Below are positions 33,955 through 48,969 of a DNA stretch of 64,000 nucleotides, in pieces (the stretch's first letter is position 1; each line of letters begins with the position of its first letter). The notes below the pieces were generated by a model that saw only the letters and a list, made by a program, of their open reading frames with translations, did no database searches and had not been told where the DNA came from. Position numbers and translations under genes: made by a program. This DNA is from Eulemur rufifrons (taxonomy: Eukaryota; Chordata; Mammalia; Primates; Lemuridae), in assembly GCF_041146395.1 (NCBI RefSeq), contig NC_091001.1, positions 103,562,965 through 103,626,964 on the forward strand. Direction: 5' to 3'.

Positions 33955-34800
33955 TCAACAAATCTTCTGAAGGCTCTTTTTGGTGTGTCAAGGTGCGGTC
34001 TAAGCACCACTGATATAACTGTAATATCCAGACATTTATTGTCCTTAGCAGTAGGGAGAAAAAGCAGAAATAAAAGAGGATAATGTGGTTGATAGTGGCT
34101 AGGATGAGAGGGTCAGGCATTTCTGCTTTAGCTAACATTGGGCAGGCTTTCTCTCAGGAGAAAAATATTTGAGTTAAGAACTAAATGATGAGAAGGAGAA
34201 GGCTGGGCGTGGTGGCTCACACCTGCAATCCTAGCACTTTGGGAGGCCAAGGTGGGAGGATTGCTTGAGCCCAGGAGTTTAAAGTTGCAGTGAGCTATGA
34301 TGATGCCACGGCACTCTAGCCTGGCTGACAGGAGAGACCTTGCCACAGGAGAAAAAAAAAAAAAAAAAGAAGAAGAAGAAGGAGGGAACACACAAAGACA
34401 CAAAGACTTTGGGGAAGGACATTCCACTTACAACGCCAAGTACACAGATCTGTACAGGAGAATAAGCTTGAAGAGTTCAGTGGGAGAAAGAAAGCCAGAG
34501 ACCCTGGAGAACAATAAACAAGAGATCAATGACAAGAAAGAGGGAGATGTAGATTTGATTACCTATGGCCTTTATATTTTATTGAATGGCAGAGGGAAGC
34601 CACTCAGGGATAGTAATCAAAGCAGCAGCACAGTCTAATTTACCATTGAAAAGTATCACTCAGGCTACTGAAAAATAATTTAAGGGAACCAGGGTGGAGG
34701 CAGATATTCCAATGAGGATGCTATTAGTAATCCCCGAGACGATGGAGGCTTAGACCAAGTTTGTAGCAGAGGATACAGTGATAAGGATGCTTTCGGACAC
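33955..34800 (-). mobile_element. L2 LINE, antisense, split by an Alu
   Basis: Left part (33955-34200): TCAAGGTGCGGTCTAAGCACCACTGATATAAC, ACATTTATTG, CAGGCTTTCTCTCAGGAG, GAGTTAAGAACTAAATGATGAG. Right part (34371-34800): GGGAAGGACATTCC, CAGATCTGTACAGG, GGGAAGCCACTCAGGGATAG, TATCACTCAGGCTACTG, GCTATTAGTAATCCCCGAGACGATGGAGGCTTAGACCAAG. The two parts continue each other along the L2 reference order, with the half-length Alu between them. It is a second L2 copy in the same orientation as 32480-33800. Confidence 0.72.
34201..34368 (+). mobile_element. Half-length Alu (left-arm start joined to right-arm end)
   Basis: The element begins with the normal Alu 5' end (GGCTGGGCGTGGTGGCTCAC, containing the Pol III A box). 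It follows the left arm to GGATTGCTTGAGCCCAGGAGTTT, then continues directly with right-arm text (AAAGTTGCAGTGAGCTATGATGATGCCACGGCACTCTAG) and an A tail (34352-34368). The central A-rich linker and most of each arm are missing. Length is about 150 bp plus tail. The switch sits in sequence shared by both arms (GCTTGAGCCCAGGAGTTT), consistent with an arm-to-arm recombination or a monomeric source. An imperfect 8-bp duplication (AGAAGGAG) flanks it at 34191-34198 and 34377-34384. Confidence 0.85.
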
Positions 34801-34804
34801 TTGA

Positions 34805-36470
34805 TTTAAAAATTGAGCACATTCTATGCATCAAATTTTTAAAACTATCATAAAATAACACTAGTAATCTGTCTTAGGGAGTACTTATACTTTCATCTTA
34901 CATTTAATTTTCAAGTGGAACTCCTCAGGAGTTACAGAATATCACAAGTGGTGAGTATCTCAGTGGTTCAAATCTTATAAGTGTAATCAGCCATCTGCCA
35001 TAGAGCTTGGAGAGAAGAAGGACCTCGTAAAGCTCATCATGAATCTCAACAGTTCAGTTATAAACTAATTATCAGGTTGAATGGGGCTGCTCTGAGGAGC
35101 TGCCTGACAGTTTTGGAACAAGTTGTCCCTATCTTCAAAATCTAATCAGTCACTTCTTCCAATTCTGCCTCCTTCATTGTACATAAGTGCTGAAACTCCC
35201 ACAATGCAGTATAGAATAATGCTTGATAACATTTTGTCAATTCCCTACTGGGAGCAAAAGGGCTGGAGTAACTAAGTTTGAAGCTGTGTACATTTTGTAC
35301 AGAACTGCCTTGGTGAAGAGAATTGAAAAATCAGACACTCTTTATGAGATTGTTTTTCTCTTCCTTATTTTTAACTGGTGACTCAAAATTGTTCTCAAGA
35401 GTAATCATTTGGAGTTTAGTTTTTACTAGCACCTTTTCTATTCTATCCTATTATTTGTGCACACATTTAATTAACAAGCACAATGAAGTGTTTTAATGTT
35501 TAAAAAATGGACTGAGTTGAATACGATAAAGGAAAAGAAACCAAGATTATAATATACAATATCAGGAAGGGTGTGATAAAACTGGAACACCATCTATGTA
35601 GTGTGTCTGGTGTTAAATATTGGCAAATAATTTTAGAAGCCATAAAAATAAATCCACATTCAGTTTTATTCAGAAAAAAACTTTTTTTCCTGGGGCTTTA
35701 TCCTAAGGAAATAACATAAAGGCAGAAAATGGAGGGAAAAAAGAAACTATAATCATGTGTATATTACCTATAAGCTTTTACAAAGGAAATAATCCTAGAC
35801 CCTACATTTCCCCAGTCATTTGGGACATGAAGGATAAGGTGAAGGAAAAAACCTATCTCTGACATTTCATTTTCTGCCCGTGTGACTGGGTGCTCCTACA
35901 TAGTGTTTTTTGTAAGGTATTTCCAAAGATATTTTTCCCTGTCAGCAAAATGTATTCTCAACTGCTCTTTGTTGCTCAAAAATTCTTTTAAAATGTCAAA
36001 AGCCATTTTTATAGTAATATCAAAAATACACATTCTCATTAGCTGAAAGAAAATACAATGATATACCTGCCTATTTGCCTTCCCCACTCCCTCCTTTTTC
36101 CTTTCCTCCATTTGTGCCATTTCCCCAAATATATCGATCATTCGATGTGTATTAAACTCTGTGACCATTATGGGGAATACATAGATGGATTAAATAATTC
36201 TCCTTCCCTTAACGAGTTTGAAATCTAATGGAAGAGGTGATATTAGCAAAAATGGTAGAGGAAGAGCCTCTGAATATTCAATTTTTCGTAAAAGCAATTT
36301 TTAAAAATACAAGAAAAATAGGGTTAGAATCGACTTCTTTCAGAACTCTGGAAATTAATCAATACCTTGTAGCAACTCAGGGAACATTATTCAAGAAAAG
36401 TATTTGAATTTCAGGAAGAACAAGGGGTTTTCTAGCATTTTAACTTGTCCTAAGACAAATTATCACATTC
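34805..36470. other. Mostly unique DNA
   Basis: No gene recognised. A short L2-like antisense phrase (GTGACCATTATGGGGAATACATAGATGGATTAAATAATTC) lies near 36160-36240. The minus frame at 35896-36168 (90 residues) is a chance frame with no recognised domain. Confidence 0.45.
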
Positions 36471-36479
36471 TAGCTTCAT

Positions 36480-39393
36480 AGGAGCCTTGATAAATGAAAG
36501 CCCCTATTCCCAGTATATCATGGAAACCATTGAAGAGAACAGAATGGAGTTTGAATTCTTCCAAAGCCTTGTTTCCAAAGAATTGTTATTATTTGTTCCT
36601 TGGAAACTTCCCTTTACAAGGCTATCTATATTTAACCTGAGTCAGAGCTTGCATAGTGTGAAAAGCCTTTACCCAGGGGCATTTGTCAAAAAAAATTACA
36701 GGCAACTGTTATAATTTTCTGGCTGTTTGAGGTAGTGAATGGTAGATGGGGCAAACAATAGACTAATAAGCTTAAAAGGAGAAACTCGGGGAGAAGATAC
36801 CATAGGGGTTTCAAAAATCTCTCCCTTACTTTAGGAATATAGAAGTATATGTGCACACAATCAGGAAAGACCTGAGGTGGCCCTAAAACTTTTAAGTCTG
36901 GCTAATGTTGAAACTTTGTGGAAGCAAGATTGAAAACTAAGGAGAAATTGCCAACCACCTGGATGAATGAAGAAGATGTGCACCCAACACACACAAGAAG
37001 CCCTTTAGCAAACAATGAGAGATTTTTCTTACTGATCATTTAGTGAAATCTCTGTCTGATCTTAGTAGAACACTAAGCTAACCAATTAGAGACATCAGTG
37101 ACCACATATGATAAAGAATATAGAGTTTATAGAAATAGTTTGTAACAGTCACTAAACAACAACGTCACTACAACAAACAACAAAAACAACAAACCTTGAG
37201 GAGGAAGCATCTAATTTCCAGAGCTGCCAAATTATATTTTTTATAATATCTAATTTTTAACAAAAAACTACAAGACTACTTAGAAATATGAAAACATGAC
37301 TTATATACAGGAAAAAAAGCAGTTAATAAAATCTGTCCCTGAGGAATTGCAGACTTTAAATAAAGATAAAGACTTTAAATCACCAATTTTAAATGTGATC
37401 AAAGAACTTAAGGAAACTCTCTAGAGAACTATAGGAAAGTAGGATGATGATGTTTCACTAAATAGAACACAATAAAGAGATGGATTATTCAAAAATAACC
37501 AAATAGAAATTCTGGAGTTGAAAAATATAATAAATGAAATGTAAAATTCATTAGAAGGCTCAAGAAAAGATTTAAGCTGGGAGAAGAAAGAATCAGAGAA
37601 CTTAATTAAATATCAATTGCAATTATCCAGTTAGAGAAAGAGTAAGAAAAATGAACAGAATTTCAGACACCTCTATTACACCATAAAGCATACCAATATG
37701 CAAATACAGGGAGCAACAAAAGGAATGGAGAGAAAGGAGAAGACAGAAAAAATACATATTTGAGAAAATAATGGGCAATATATTCACAAATTGGTAAAAA
37801 AGAAAACTCTAATATACACATTAAAGAATTTCAACAAACTCCAAATAGTATAAACACAAAAATCCCATGCCTAGATATATCATAACCATACTGTCAAAAG
37901 ACAAATAGTTTTGAGAATAATAAGAGAGAAGTGAGGCATCATATATAAGGAATCCTCAATAAGATTAATACCAACCTGTCAACCAATAATTTTATATTCA
38001 GAAAAACTACTCTTCAAAACAAAAGAGTAATTAAGACAAATAAACAAAAACTGAGAGAATTAGACCTCTTCTATAAGAAATACTCAAGGGAGTCCTTTAG
38101 GCTAAAATAAAAGGTTACGACACAGTAACTCAAATGCACGTACAAAAATAATAAGCATAGTAGGTAAAGGTAACTAAAAAGCAGCCACGAAGGTAAATAT
38201 AAAATACAGTATTAATGCAGTTTTGCTTTTAGCTCTTTTTCCCCTCCTATCTGATTTAAAAGACAGGAGAATAAAGAAATAATTATGAATGTGTTCATGA
38301 ACACAAAATGTATAACTACAAAATTTATGATGATAACATTACAAAGGGAAGAACTATAGAAGTAAAGTTCTTTTATATAGTATTGAAATTAGGTGATATA
38401 ATTCAAATCAATAGTTATAAGTTAAGATGTTAATTGTAGTACTTAGGGAAAACATTAACAATAAACCTAAATTATATAGTTAAAAATGATAAGGTAATTA
38501 AAATAATACACCAGAAAATATTTATTTAACACAAAAGAATTCAATAATGTAAGATTTGAAGAACAAAATAGGATAAAATACATATAGAAAACAAATAACA
38601 TGACAGGTGTAAAACTTTAATTGATAGATTAGTAGTAATGTTTTAAGTATTAATTATGAGTAATATATTAAGTGTGAAACATATTAAACTCTCCAATTAA
38701 AGGGTAGAGATTGGCAGAATGGATTAAAAGAAAAAACATGATCCAACTATGTACACACTTTTTAAAGGCCCATAATTTAAATTTCAAAGATGCAAATAGG
38801 TTGAAATAAAACATTGGGAAAAGATATGAAATGCAACAGTATATAGAAGCAGTAATGATCAAAGAGATAGAGTGGTTATATTAACACCAGAAAAAAATAG
38901 GCTTTCAGAGAAAATTTTTACTAAAGACAAAGAGGAACATTTTATAATGATAAAAGGGTAAATGCATCCAGAAGACTTAACAATTATAAACCTATATGGA
39001 CCTAACAAGCAAACCACAAAATACTTGAAATAGAAACTGATAGAATGAAAGGGAAAAATAGAAAATTCAACAATAATAGTGAGAGATTCCAATACCCTAT
39101 TTTAAATAATGAATAGAACAGCAAGACAGCAGACCAGTAAGAAAATGCCAGACCTGAAAAACACTATAAACCAACTAGTCATGAAGATATCTATAGAACA
39201 CTCCACCCAGCAACAGCGGTATACAATTTTTTTCAATTGAACATGGGAGATTCTGTAGAATAGATCATATGGTAGATCATAAAAAAAAGCTTAAATAAAT
39301 TTTACAGAATTGAAAATCATTTTTTTAACCATAGTGGAATGGAATTAGAAATTAATAAGAGAATAATATTTGGAATATTTGCAGATATGAGTA
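36480..39393 (+). mobile_element. L1M copy A, first part (5'UTR, ORF1 region, start of ORF2)
   Basis: Left part of a long old L1. The 5'UTR-like stretch (36480-37180) pairs segment by segment with 55560-56330 in copy B (AGGGGTTTCAAAAATCTCTC against TAGGGAGCTTTGAAAATCTCTG). ORF1-type text follows (GGAGAGAAAGGAGAAGACAG, AACAAACTCCAAATAG, AAGAAATACTCAAGGGAGTCC). The inter-ORF and endonuclease region follows: AGGGTAGAGATTGGCAGAATGG, ATGATAAAAGGGTAAATGCATCC, TAAACCAACTAGTC. The text stops at 39393 where Tigger1 begins and resumes at 42064. No open frame longer than about 77 residues survives. Confidence 0.8.
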
Positions 39394-39816
39394 TACTCAT
39401 ACCTTGTTTTATGTGCTTCACTTTATTTCACTTCACAGATACTTCATTTTTTATAAATTGAGAGTTTGTGGCAAACTTGCATCAAGCAAGTCTATTGGCA
39501 CCATTTTTGCAAAAGCATGTGGTCATTTGGTGTCTCTGTATTACATTTTTGTAGTTCTTACAATAGTTCAAACTTTTTCATTTTTATTATATCTGTTACA
39601 GTGATCTATGATCAGTGTTCTTGGATATTACTATTATACTTGTTGTGGGGTGCCATGAACCATGCCCATATAATACAGCAAACTTAATCAAAAAATGTGT
39701 GTTCTGTCTGCTTCAATGACCAGCTGTTCCTCCACCTCTCACTCTCTCTCTCCCCTCAGGTTTCCCTGTTCCTTGAGACACACAATATTGAAATTAGACC
39801 AATTAATCGTCCTACA

Positions 39817-41845
<2,029 letters not shown>

Positions 41846-42063
41846 CTTACCGAAGGTTCAGATGATTATTAGCATTTATTAGCAATAATGTATTTTAATT
41901 AAGATATGTATATAGTTTTTCAAGACTTAATGATATTGCACACATAATGGCCTCCAAATAGTGTAAACATAATTTTTATCTGAGAAACCAAACATTTATG
42001 TGACTTGCTTTATTGCAATATTCACTTTTTTGTGGTGATCTGGAACTCTGAGCTATGCCTGTA

Positions 42064-43565
42064 TATTAAGCAACATACTTCTAAATAGCCAATAGTTAAA
42101 AAGAGAAATCATAGAGATAATTAGAAAATACTCTGAGATGAATGAAAACAAAAGTTCCACATAACAAAACTGATGGAATATAGTTAAAACAGTACTTATA
42201 GGAAAGTTTACAGGTATAAATACCTACATTAAGAAAGAAAAATAGGTATCAAATCAATAACCTATCCTTCCATCTTAAGAAACTAGGAAAAGAAGAGCAA
42301 ACTAAGCACAAAGCAAGCAGAAGAATTAAAATAAAGATTAGAGTGGAAACAGATAAAATGAATTATAAAATAAAGAGAATCAACAATATTAAAAATTGGT
42401 TAATTAAAAAGGTCATGAAATGAATCTTTCAACTAGACTCAGAAATAAAACAATAGAAAAGAATCAATTGCTAAAAAGGAATAAGAGAGGACATTGCTAC
42501 TGATCTTACAGAAATATTATAACAAAGGATTATAAAGAAATACTAAGAGCAATTGTATGCCAATAAATGGGATAATCTAGATGATTTGGGAAAATTTCTA
42601 TAAAGATGCAAACTGTCAAAATTGACTCAAGAAAAACAGATACTTTAAATGAAATTATAACAAGTATAAATATTTAATAATTAATCAAGAATCTTCCTAC
42701 TGAGAAAGCTTAAGAACTAAATTTTATAACTGAAGAATATTTCCAAATCTTTAAAGAAAAATTAACAGAAATCCCCCAGAAACTCCTCCAAATTATAGAA
42801 GGGGAGAATACACTTCTTACCTGATTCTATAAGGCAGGTATTACCTTAATATCCAAACTAGATTAATACATAACAAGAAAATAAAATTATGGGCTAATAT
42901 CCCTTATGAGCATACTCAAAAATTACCAACATAATGCAAGCAAATGGAATCCAGTATATCTAAAATGAATTTTACACTGTGAGTAAAGAGGATTTATTCC
43001 AAAATATCAGGCTGATTTAACATAAAAAAATCAGTCAATGAACTATATCATATCAATACAATAAAGAGAAATGTGATCAGATAATCTCCATAGATACAGA
43101 AAAAATATTTGACAAAATCCAACACCCTTTAATGATAAACACACTCAATGAACTAGGAATACAAAGGAACTTCCTCAACCTCATAAGAACATGTACAAAA
43201 TAGCTCGTATCAAATATCATACTTAATGATGGGACTCAATGCTTTCCCCAAAGGAACAAAACTAAATGTACAATCTTGCTACTCCTTAAACTTCTGGGGT
43301 CCTAGCCAGGAAAAACAGGAAAGATAAAGCAATACAATAATTAAAATTGGAAAGAAAGAAATACAACTACTTTTTATTTAGGGATGACATAATCTTGCAT
43401 ATAAGAAAATTCAAAAGAATTTACTAACAAACTGAATTCACTAAAAACCTACCAGATCTAATACATGTGTTTAGCAAGGTTGTAAGTCACAAGATCAATA
43501 TAAAGATCAACTGAATTTCCATATACTGGCAATGAACAATCTTAAAATGAAATTAAGTTTAAACC
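42064..43565 (+). mobile_element. L1M copy A, second part (ORF2 endonuclease end to RT)
   Basis: Continues exactly where the text left off at 39393: AAGCAACATACTTCTAAATAGCC, AGAAAATACTCTGAGATGAATG, TTAAGAAACTAGGAAAAGAAGAGCAAACTAAGC, TTGCCAATAAATGGGATAATC-type text, then the RT region (GGACTCAATGCTTTCCCC). It is interrupted near 43560 by the start of a different L1 copy. All frames are broken. Confidence 0.8.
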
Positions 43566-43765
43566 AAATAATGTTATCTGAGATAAAGAAAGGCATTACA
43601 TGATAATAAAGGGGTTGATTTTCCAAGAACACATAGCAATTCTTAACATATATGTGCTTAATAATACAGCATCAAATTATCTGAGGAAAAAAACTGGTAA
43701 AACTGTTAGGAGAAAAAGATGAATCCATTCTTATAGTTAGAGACTTCAACACTCCTTAATCAGAA

Positions 43766-44062
43766 ATGGATAGAACCAGCAGGCAGAAAATCAATAAGGA
43801 CATAGTTGAACTCAACAACTACATCAATCAACTGGATATAACTGACATCTATGGACTACATCATTCAACAACAGTGGGATACAAATTCTTCCCATGCTCG
43901 CATGGAACATTTATCAAGATATATCAAATTCTTGGCCATAAAACACACCTTAACAAATGTAAAGGAACAGAAATCATACAATGTCTGCTCTTAGACTACA
44001 ATCAAATTCAATTAGAAATCAATAACAGAAAGATAACTGGAAAATCCCAAAACATATGGTAA
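43766..44062 (+). pseudogene. L1 ORF2 endonuclease-domain fragment (98 residues)
   Basis: An open piece of the L1 apurinic endonuclease domain. MDRTSRQKINKDIVELNNYI at its start corresponds to the family's MDRSTRQKVNKDTQELN, and NKCKGTEIIQ with DYNQIQLEI in the second half corresponds to SKCKRTEII and DHSAIKLEL. In the family the latter carries the catalytic histidine after the aspartate (SDHS); here the text reads LDYNQ, so the conserved D-H pair has become D-Y. Not functional. Confidence 0.72.
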
Positions 44063-46023
44063 TTAAACAGCATACTTCTACATAACACACAAGTCATGGA
44101 AGAAATCTCAAGAGAAATTTAAAAATATTTTTAACAAACTGAAAATAAAAATACAAATCAAAATTTGGGGGATGCTGAAAAATAATTGCTCAGAGGAAAA
44201 GTTGTAGCATTAAAATGCATAGATGAGAAAAGAAAGTTTATAATCAATCATCTAAGTTTCCACCTTAGGAAACTAGAAAAAAAGAGTGAATTAAATTCAA
44301 ACTAAGTAGCAGAAAACAATAGTAAAAAGTAGAACAGAAATCAGTGAAATTGAAAGCAGAAAATCAATAGAGAAAATTAATAAAACCCAAAGCTGGTTCT
44401 TTGAAAAGGTCAATAAAATCGATATACATCTAGCCAGGCTAAGAAAAAAAGAGAAGGCACAAATTACTGTCAGAAATGAAAGAGGGTATATCACTATCGA
44501 TCCCATAAACATTGAAACAATAATAAAGATATACTGTGAACAATTCTATGCCTAGAAATTGGAAAACATAGATGAAATGGACCAATTCCTTGAGAGACAC
44601 AATCTGCCAAAACTCACACAAGAATACATAATCTGTATATGCCTATATTTATTAAATAAATTGAATCAATAATTAATAATATTCCAAAGGTTTCTTCACC
44701 AGGTGCAGATGGGTTCATTGGTAAATTCTATGAAGTGTTTAAGAAAGAAATTATACCAATTATCTACAATCTCTTTCAGAAGATAGAGGCAGAGGGAATA
44801 CTTCCTAACTCACCATATGAATCCAGAATTACTCTAATGCCGAAACTGGACAATGACATTATAAGAAAATAAAACTACAGACCAATATCTTTCATGAACA
44901 GAGATACAAAAATCCTTGCCAAAATATTAGCTAATTTAATCCAACAATATATAAAATAATTATAAACTAATAAGCAATTATAGCAAGGATGTAAGATACA
45001 AAGTTGTAAAATACCATATATAAAAATTATTTGATTTTGTCTATACTAGCAATGAACAAATGGAATTAAAAGCACAATACCATTTATGTTAGCACCCCAT
45101 ATCAAAATACTTAGGTATAAATCTAACAAAATATGTACAAGATCTATATGAGGAAAACTATAAAACTCTGATGAAAGAAATTAAAAAAACTAAATAAATG
45201 GAGAGATATTTTATGTCGATGGACGGGAAGACTCAATATTGTCAAGATGTCAGTTGTTTCTAATTTGACCTATAGATTCTGTGCAATACCAATTGAAATC
45301 TCAGCGAGTTATTTTGTGGATATTGAAAACAGGTTCTAAAGTTTATATGGAGAGACAAAAGTCTAACAATAGCCAACATAATACTGAAGGAGAAAAGTAA
45401 AGTCACTACCCGACTTCAAAACTTAATATAAAGCTACAATAATCAAGATAGTGTGATATCGGCAAAAGAAAAATGCGAGAGACAAATAGATCAATGGAAG
45501 AGAACAGAAAGCCAAAAAATATGCCAAAAATAGATATATTCAGCTGATCTTTGATGAAGGACCAAAGGCAATACAGTGGACCAAAGATAGTCTTTTCAAC
45601 AAACGGTGGTGGAACAACTGCACCTCCATAACAAAAAAAAAAAAATAAACATCTGGACATACCTTAGACCCTTCCCAAAAATTAAGTCAAAATGATCATA
45701 GAATTTAATATAAAACTCAAAACTATAAAACTTCTAGAAGATAACATATGAGAAAACCTAAATGAACTTGGGTATGGTGATGTCTTTTTAGATACAACAC
45801 CAAAGGCATTATTTATGAAATAAATCATTGATGCTGGACTTAACTAAAAATTAAAAGCATCTTCTCTATGCAAAGCAATGCCAAGAGAATGAAAAGACAA
45901 GCCACAAACTGGGAAAAAATATTTTCAAAAGACACATCTGATAAAGGGCTGTCATCCAGAATACACAAAAATCTCTTAAGACATTAAAATAAGAGACAAA
46001 AAAACTTGATTAGAAAATGGGCC

Positions 46024-46142
46024 TGATAAATGTTTGAGTTGATGGATATCCTAATTACATTGATTTGATCATAACACATCCTATGCATGTATCAAAATAT
46101 CATAGGTACTCCATAAATATGTGCAATTATTATGTATCAATA
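46024..46142 (+). mobile_element. 115-bp L1 3' tail inserted inside the second L1
   Basis: The text changes abruptly from ORF2 C-terminal wording to an L1MA/L1MB 3'UTR end (GATAAATGTTTGAGTTGATGG, CATCCTATGCATGTATC, CTCCATAAATATGTGC, ending AATAAAA). It then returns to ORF2 text where it left off (AAAGATTTTAACAGACAACTCACC). A 10-bp near-perfect duplication flanks it: AAAATGGGCC (46014-46023) and AAAATGGCCC (46143-46152). Confidence 0.85.
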
Positions 46143-46190
46143 AAAATGGCCCAAAGATTTTAACAGACAACTCACCAAAAAGATATACTG

Positions 46191-46454
46191 GTGGCAAATA
46201 AGCATATGAAAATATGTTCCATATCATATGTAATCAGGGAAATCAAATTAAAACAACAAGATACCACCACTCATTCATTAAAGTGGCCAAAGTCCACAAC
46301 ACTGATAACACCAAATGCTGGCAAGGATGTGGAGCAACAGGAACTTTCATTGATTGCTAATGAAATTGCAAAATGCACAGCCACATTGGAGGACACTTTG
46401 AGGGCATTTGGCAGTTTCTTACAAAATTACATATACTTTTACCAAACAATCTAG
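46191..46454 (+). pseudogene. L1 ORF2 C-terminal fragment
   Basis: An open 87-residue stretch after the inserted tail. SYVIREIKLKQQDTTTHSLK corresponds to the ORF2p C-terminal 'HIIREI...' region and later residues to the 'GGCGTHTLLWWE'-like text in eroded form. It has no start of its own. Confidence 0.5.
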
Positions 46455-47125
46455 CAATCCCTCTCCTTGGTATTTACCCAGAGGAGTTGAAATTTATGCC
46501 TACACAAAAACCAGCATACAGATGTTTATAGCAGCTTAATTCATAATAGGCAAAACTGGGAAGCAACCAAGATTCCGTTCAGTAGGTGAATGAACAGGCA
46601 AACCATGGTACATCCAGACAATGAAATGTTATTCATTATTTTTTGAAAAATGAGCTATCAAGCCACAAAAAGACATGGATTAACCATAAATGCATACATA
46701 TTATAAAGTGAAGACAATTTGAAAAGTCTATATACTGTATGATTCCAACTATATGACATTCTGAAAAAGACAAAACTATGGAAACAGTAAAATGATCAGT
46801 GGTTGTCAGGGGGTTGGGAGAATGAATAAGTGGAGCACAGAGTATTTTTAGGGCTGTGATGATGTTCTGTACGATACTGTTTTTTATAATGGTGGCTACA
46901 TATCATTATACATTTGGCCAGACTCATAGAATGTACACCACCACCAAGAGGGACCCTAATGTTGACCGTGGACTTTGGGGATTATGATGTGTCAATGTAA
47001 GTTCATTGATTGTAACAAATGCACCACTCTGGTTCGGGGTGTTAACAATGGGGAAGGCTATGCCTGTGTGGGAACAGAAGTATATAGGAAATATCAGTAC
47101 CTTCCTCTCAATTTTGCTATAAGCT

Positions 47126-48965
47126 TCAAACTGCTTTTAAAAATAAATTCTTTTAAAAATGAAATTAAGAAAGCAATTCCATTTACAATGTCATCAAAAA
47201 TTATAAAATACTTAAGAATAAATTTAACAAAAGGAGTGCAAGACTTGTACACTGAAAACTACAAGCCCGTGTTGAAAATAATTTTAAAAAACCTAAATAA
47301 ATGGGAAGACACTATGATCATGGATTGGAAGTGATATTTTTAAGAAAGAAATACCCCTCAAATTGATCTACGGATTCAATAAAATCCCTATGGTAATGCT
47401 GAATTCCTTTCTGGTGAAATCAACAAGCTAGTTCTGACATTTATATGGAGATGTAAGCAAGTTAGAATAGGCAAAACAATCTTGAAAAAGAAGATGTAGG
47501 ACTCATACTTCTCAATTTCAAAGCTCACTACAAAGCTACAGTAATCAAGACAGTGTGGTACTGGCATAAGAGAAGATCTATCTATCAAGAGAATAGAATT
47601 GAAGATTCAGAAATAAACACATACGCCTATAGTCAATTGATTTTCAGTAAGCATGTAAAGATAAGTCAATGGGTTAATAATGGCCTCTTCAAGAAAGTGT
47701 GCTGGAAAATTATATTCACATGCAAAAATGAATTTTGGCCCCTTCCTTACACTAAACAGGCACACATACGCACACACACACACACACACATACACACACA
47801 CACACATGCTCAGAATATACTGTAGACCTAAATATAAGAGATAAAACATAAACACCTAGAAGAAAATATAGAAGTAAATCTTCATGAATTTGGGTTGGGT
47901 AAAACCTCCTTGGATACAATATCCAACACACATGTGCAAAAAAAAAAGTATAGGTAAATTGTACTTTATCAAAATTAAAAAAGTTTGTGCACAAAAGGAC
48001 ACTACGAAGAAAGTGAAAGACAACCCACAGAACATAAAGCAATACTTGCAAAAGACCTTGTAGCTAGAATATACAGAGAACTCTTACAATTCAATAAGCA
48101 GACAAATGACCCAATTACAAAATGAGCAAAGGACTTGAATAAAAATTTCTGCAAAAAAGATATACAAATGGTGAATAAGCAGATGAAAAATTGCATTGTT
48201 AGTCATTATGAAATACAAATAAAAACTACAGTGAGATACTACTTCATACGTACTAGAAAGGCTGTAATAAAAATGATAAACACAAAATGTGTTGATGCAA
48301 ATTTGTAGAAATTAAAATCCTCATATATTGCTGGTAGGAATATAAAATTTTACAGCTTTTATGGAAAACAGTTTGGCAGTTCCCCCTAAATTTAAACATT
48401 GAATTACCAAGCAATTCCACTCTTAGGTATATACTTAAGAGAACTGAAATCATATGTGCAAACAAAAACTTGTAAACAAGTATTTATAGCAGCATTATTC
48501 ACAATAGTCAAAAGTAAAAATGACCCAAATGTCTATCAACTGATGAACGGATGAACAAAATACAATTAGATAAATAGACACACACAATAAAATGTGTTCA
48601 ACCATAAAAAGGAATGAAGCACTGATAACGCTACAGCATTGATAAACTTTGAAAGTATCAGGCTAATTGAAAAAGTCTAGACATAAAAGGCCATATATTT
48701 TATGGCTTCATTTATATGAAACATATAGAATCGACAAATTCATAGAGAAAGAAAATATATTAGTGTTTTCCAGATGTTGGAGGAATGGGGAGTGACTGCT
48801 TACGGGTATGAGATTTCTTTTCTGGAATGATGAAAATGTTCTGGAATTATATAGTGATGGTATTTGCACAACCTTGTGATTATAATGGGGATGACTGAAT
48901 TGCACATTTTAATATACTGGGTTTTATGATATTTGAATTACATCTCAATAAAAAGTATAAAAAAT
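47126..48965 (+). mobile_element. Third L1 (L1M, RT end to 3'UTR)
   Basis: A third head-to-tail L1. It starts within ORF2 (GGAGTGCAAGACTTGTACACTGAAAACTACAAG), passes AAGCTACAGTAATCAAGACAGTGTGGTACTGGC, CATGCAAAAATG, TAGCAGCATTATTCACAATAGTC and GGAATGGGGAGTGACTGCTTACGGG, and ends AATTGCACATTTTAATATACTGGG...CATCTCAATAAAAAG. That 3'UTR is the L1MB/MC type. It contains a (CA)n tract at 47761-47807. Confidence 0.82.
47761..47807. repeat. (CA)n microsatellite inside the L1
   Basis: About 22 CA units with two TA interruptions, within the ORF2 text of the third L1. The minus-strand frames that cross it (VCVCVCV runs) are artefacts of the repeat. Confidence 0.92.
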
Positions 48966-48969
48966 AATG

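Larger units (their letters stand above)
43570..47125 (+). mobile_element. Second L1 (L1M, endonuclease to 3'UTR)
   Basis: The text restarts at the endonuclease (ACATGATAATAAAGGGGTTG), so it is a separate copy, not a continuation. It continues to the RT (CAGATGGGTTCATTGGTAAATTC), the C-terminal text (GCCGAAACTGGACAATGACATTATAAG) and an old 3'UTR (GGGTTGGGAGAATGAATAAGTGGAGCACAG, ATGATGTGTCAATGTAAGTTCATTG, CACTCTGGTTCGGGGTGTTAACAATGG, CCTTCCTCTCAATTTTGC). A large part of the RT to C-terminal text is missing near 44970-45000. A short L1 tail is inserted at 46024-46142. Confidence 0.8.

Noticed and set aside
47607..48051. Cysteine-valine-rich minus-strand frames (VCVCVCV)
   Set aside because: They come from the (CA)n microsatellite at 47761-47807.
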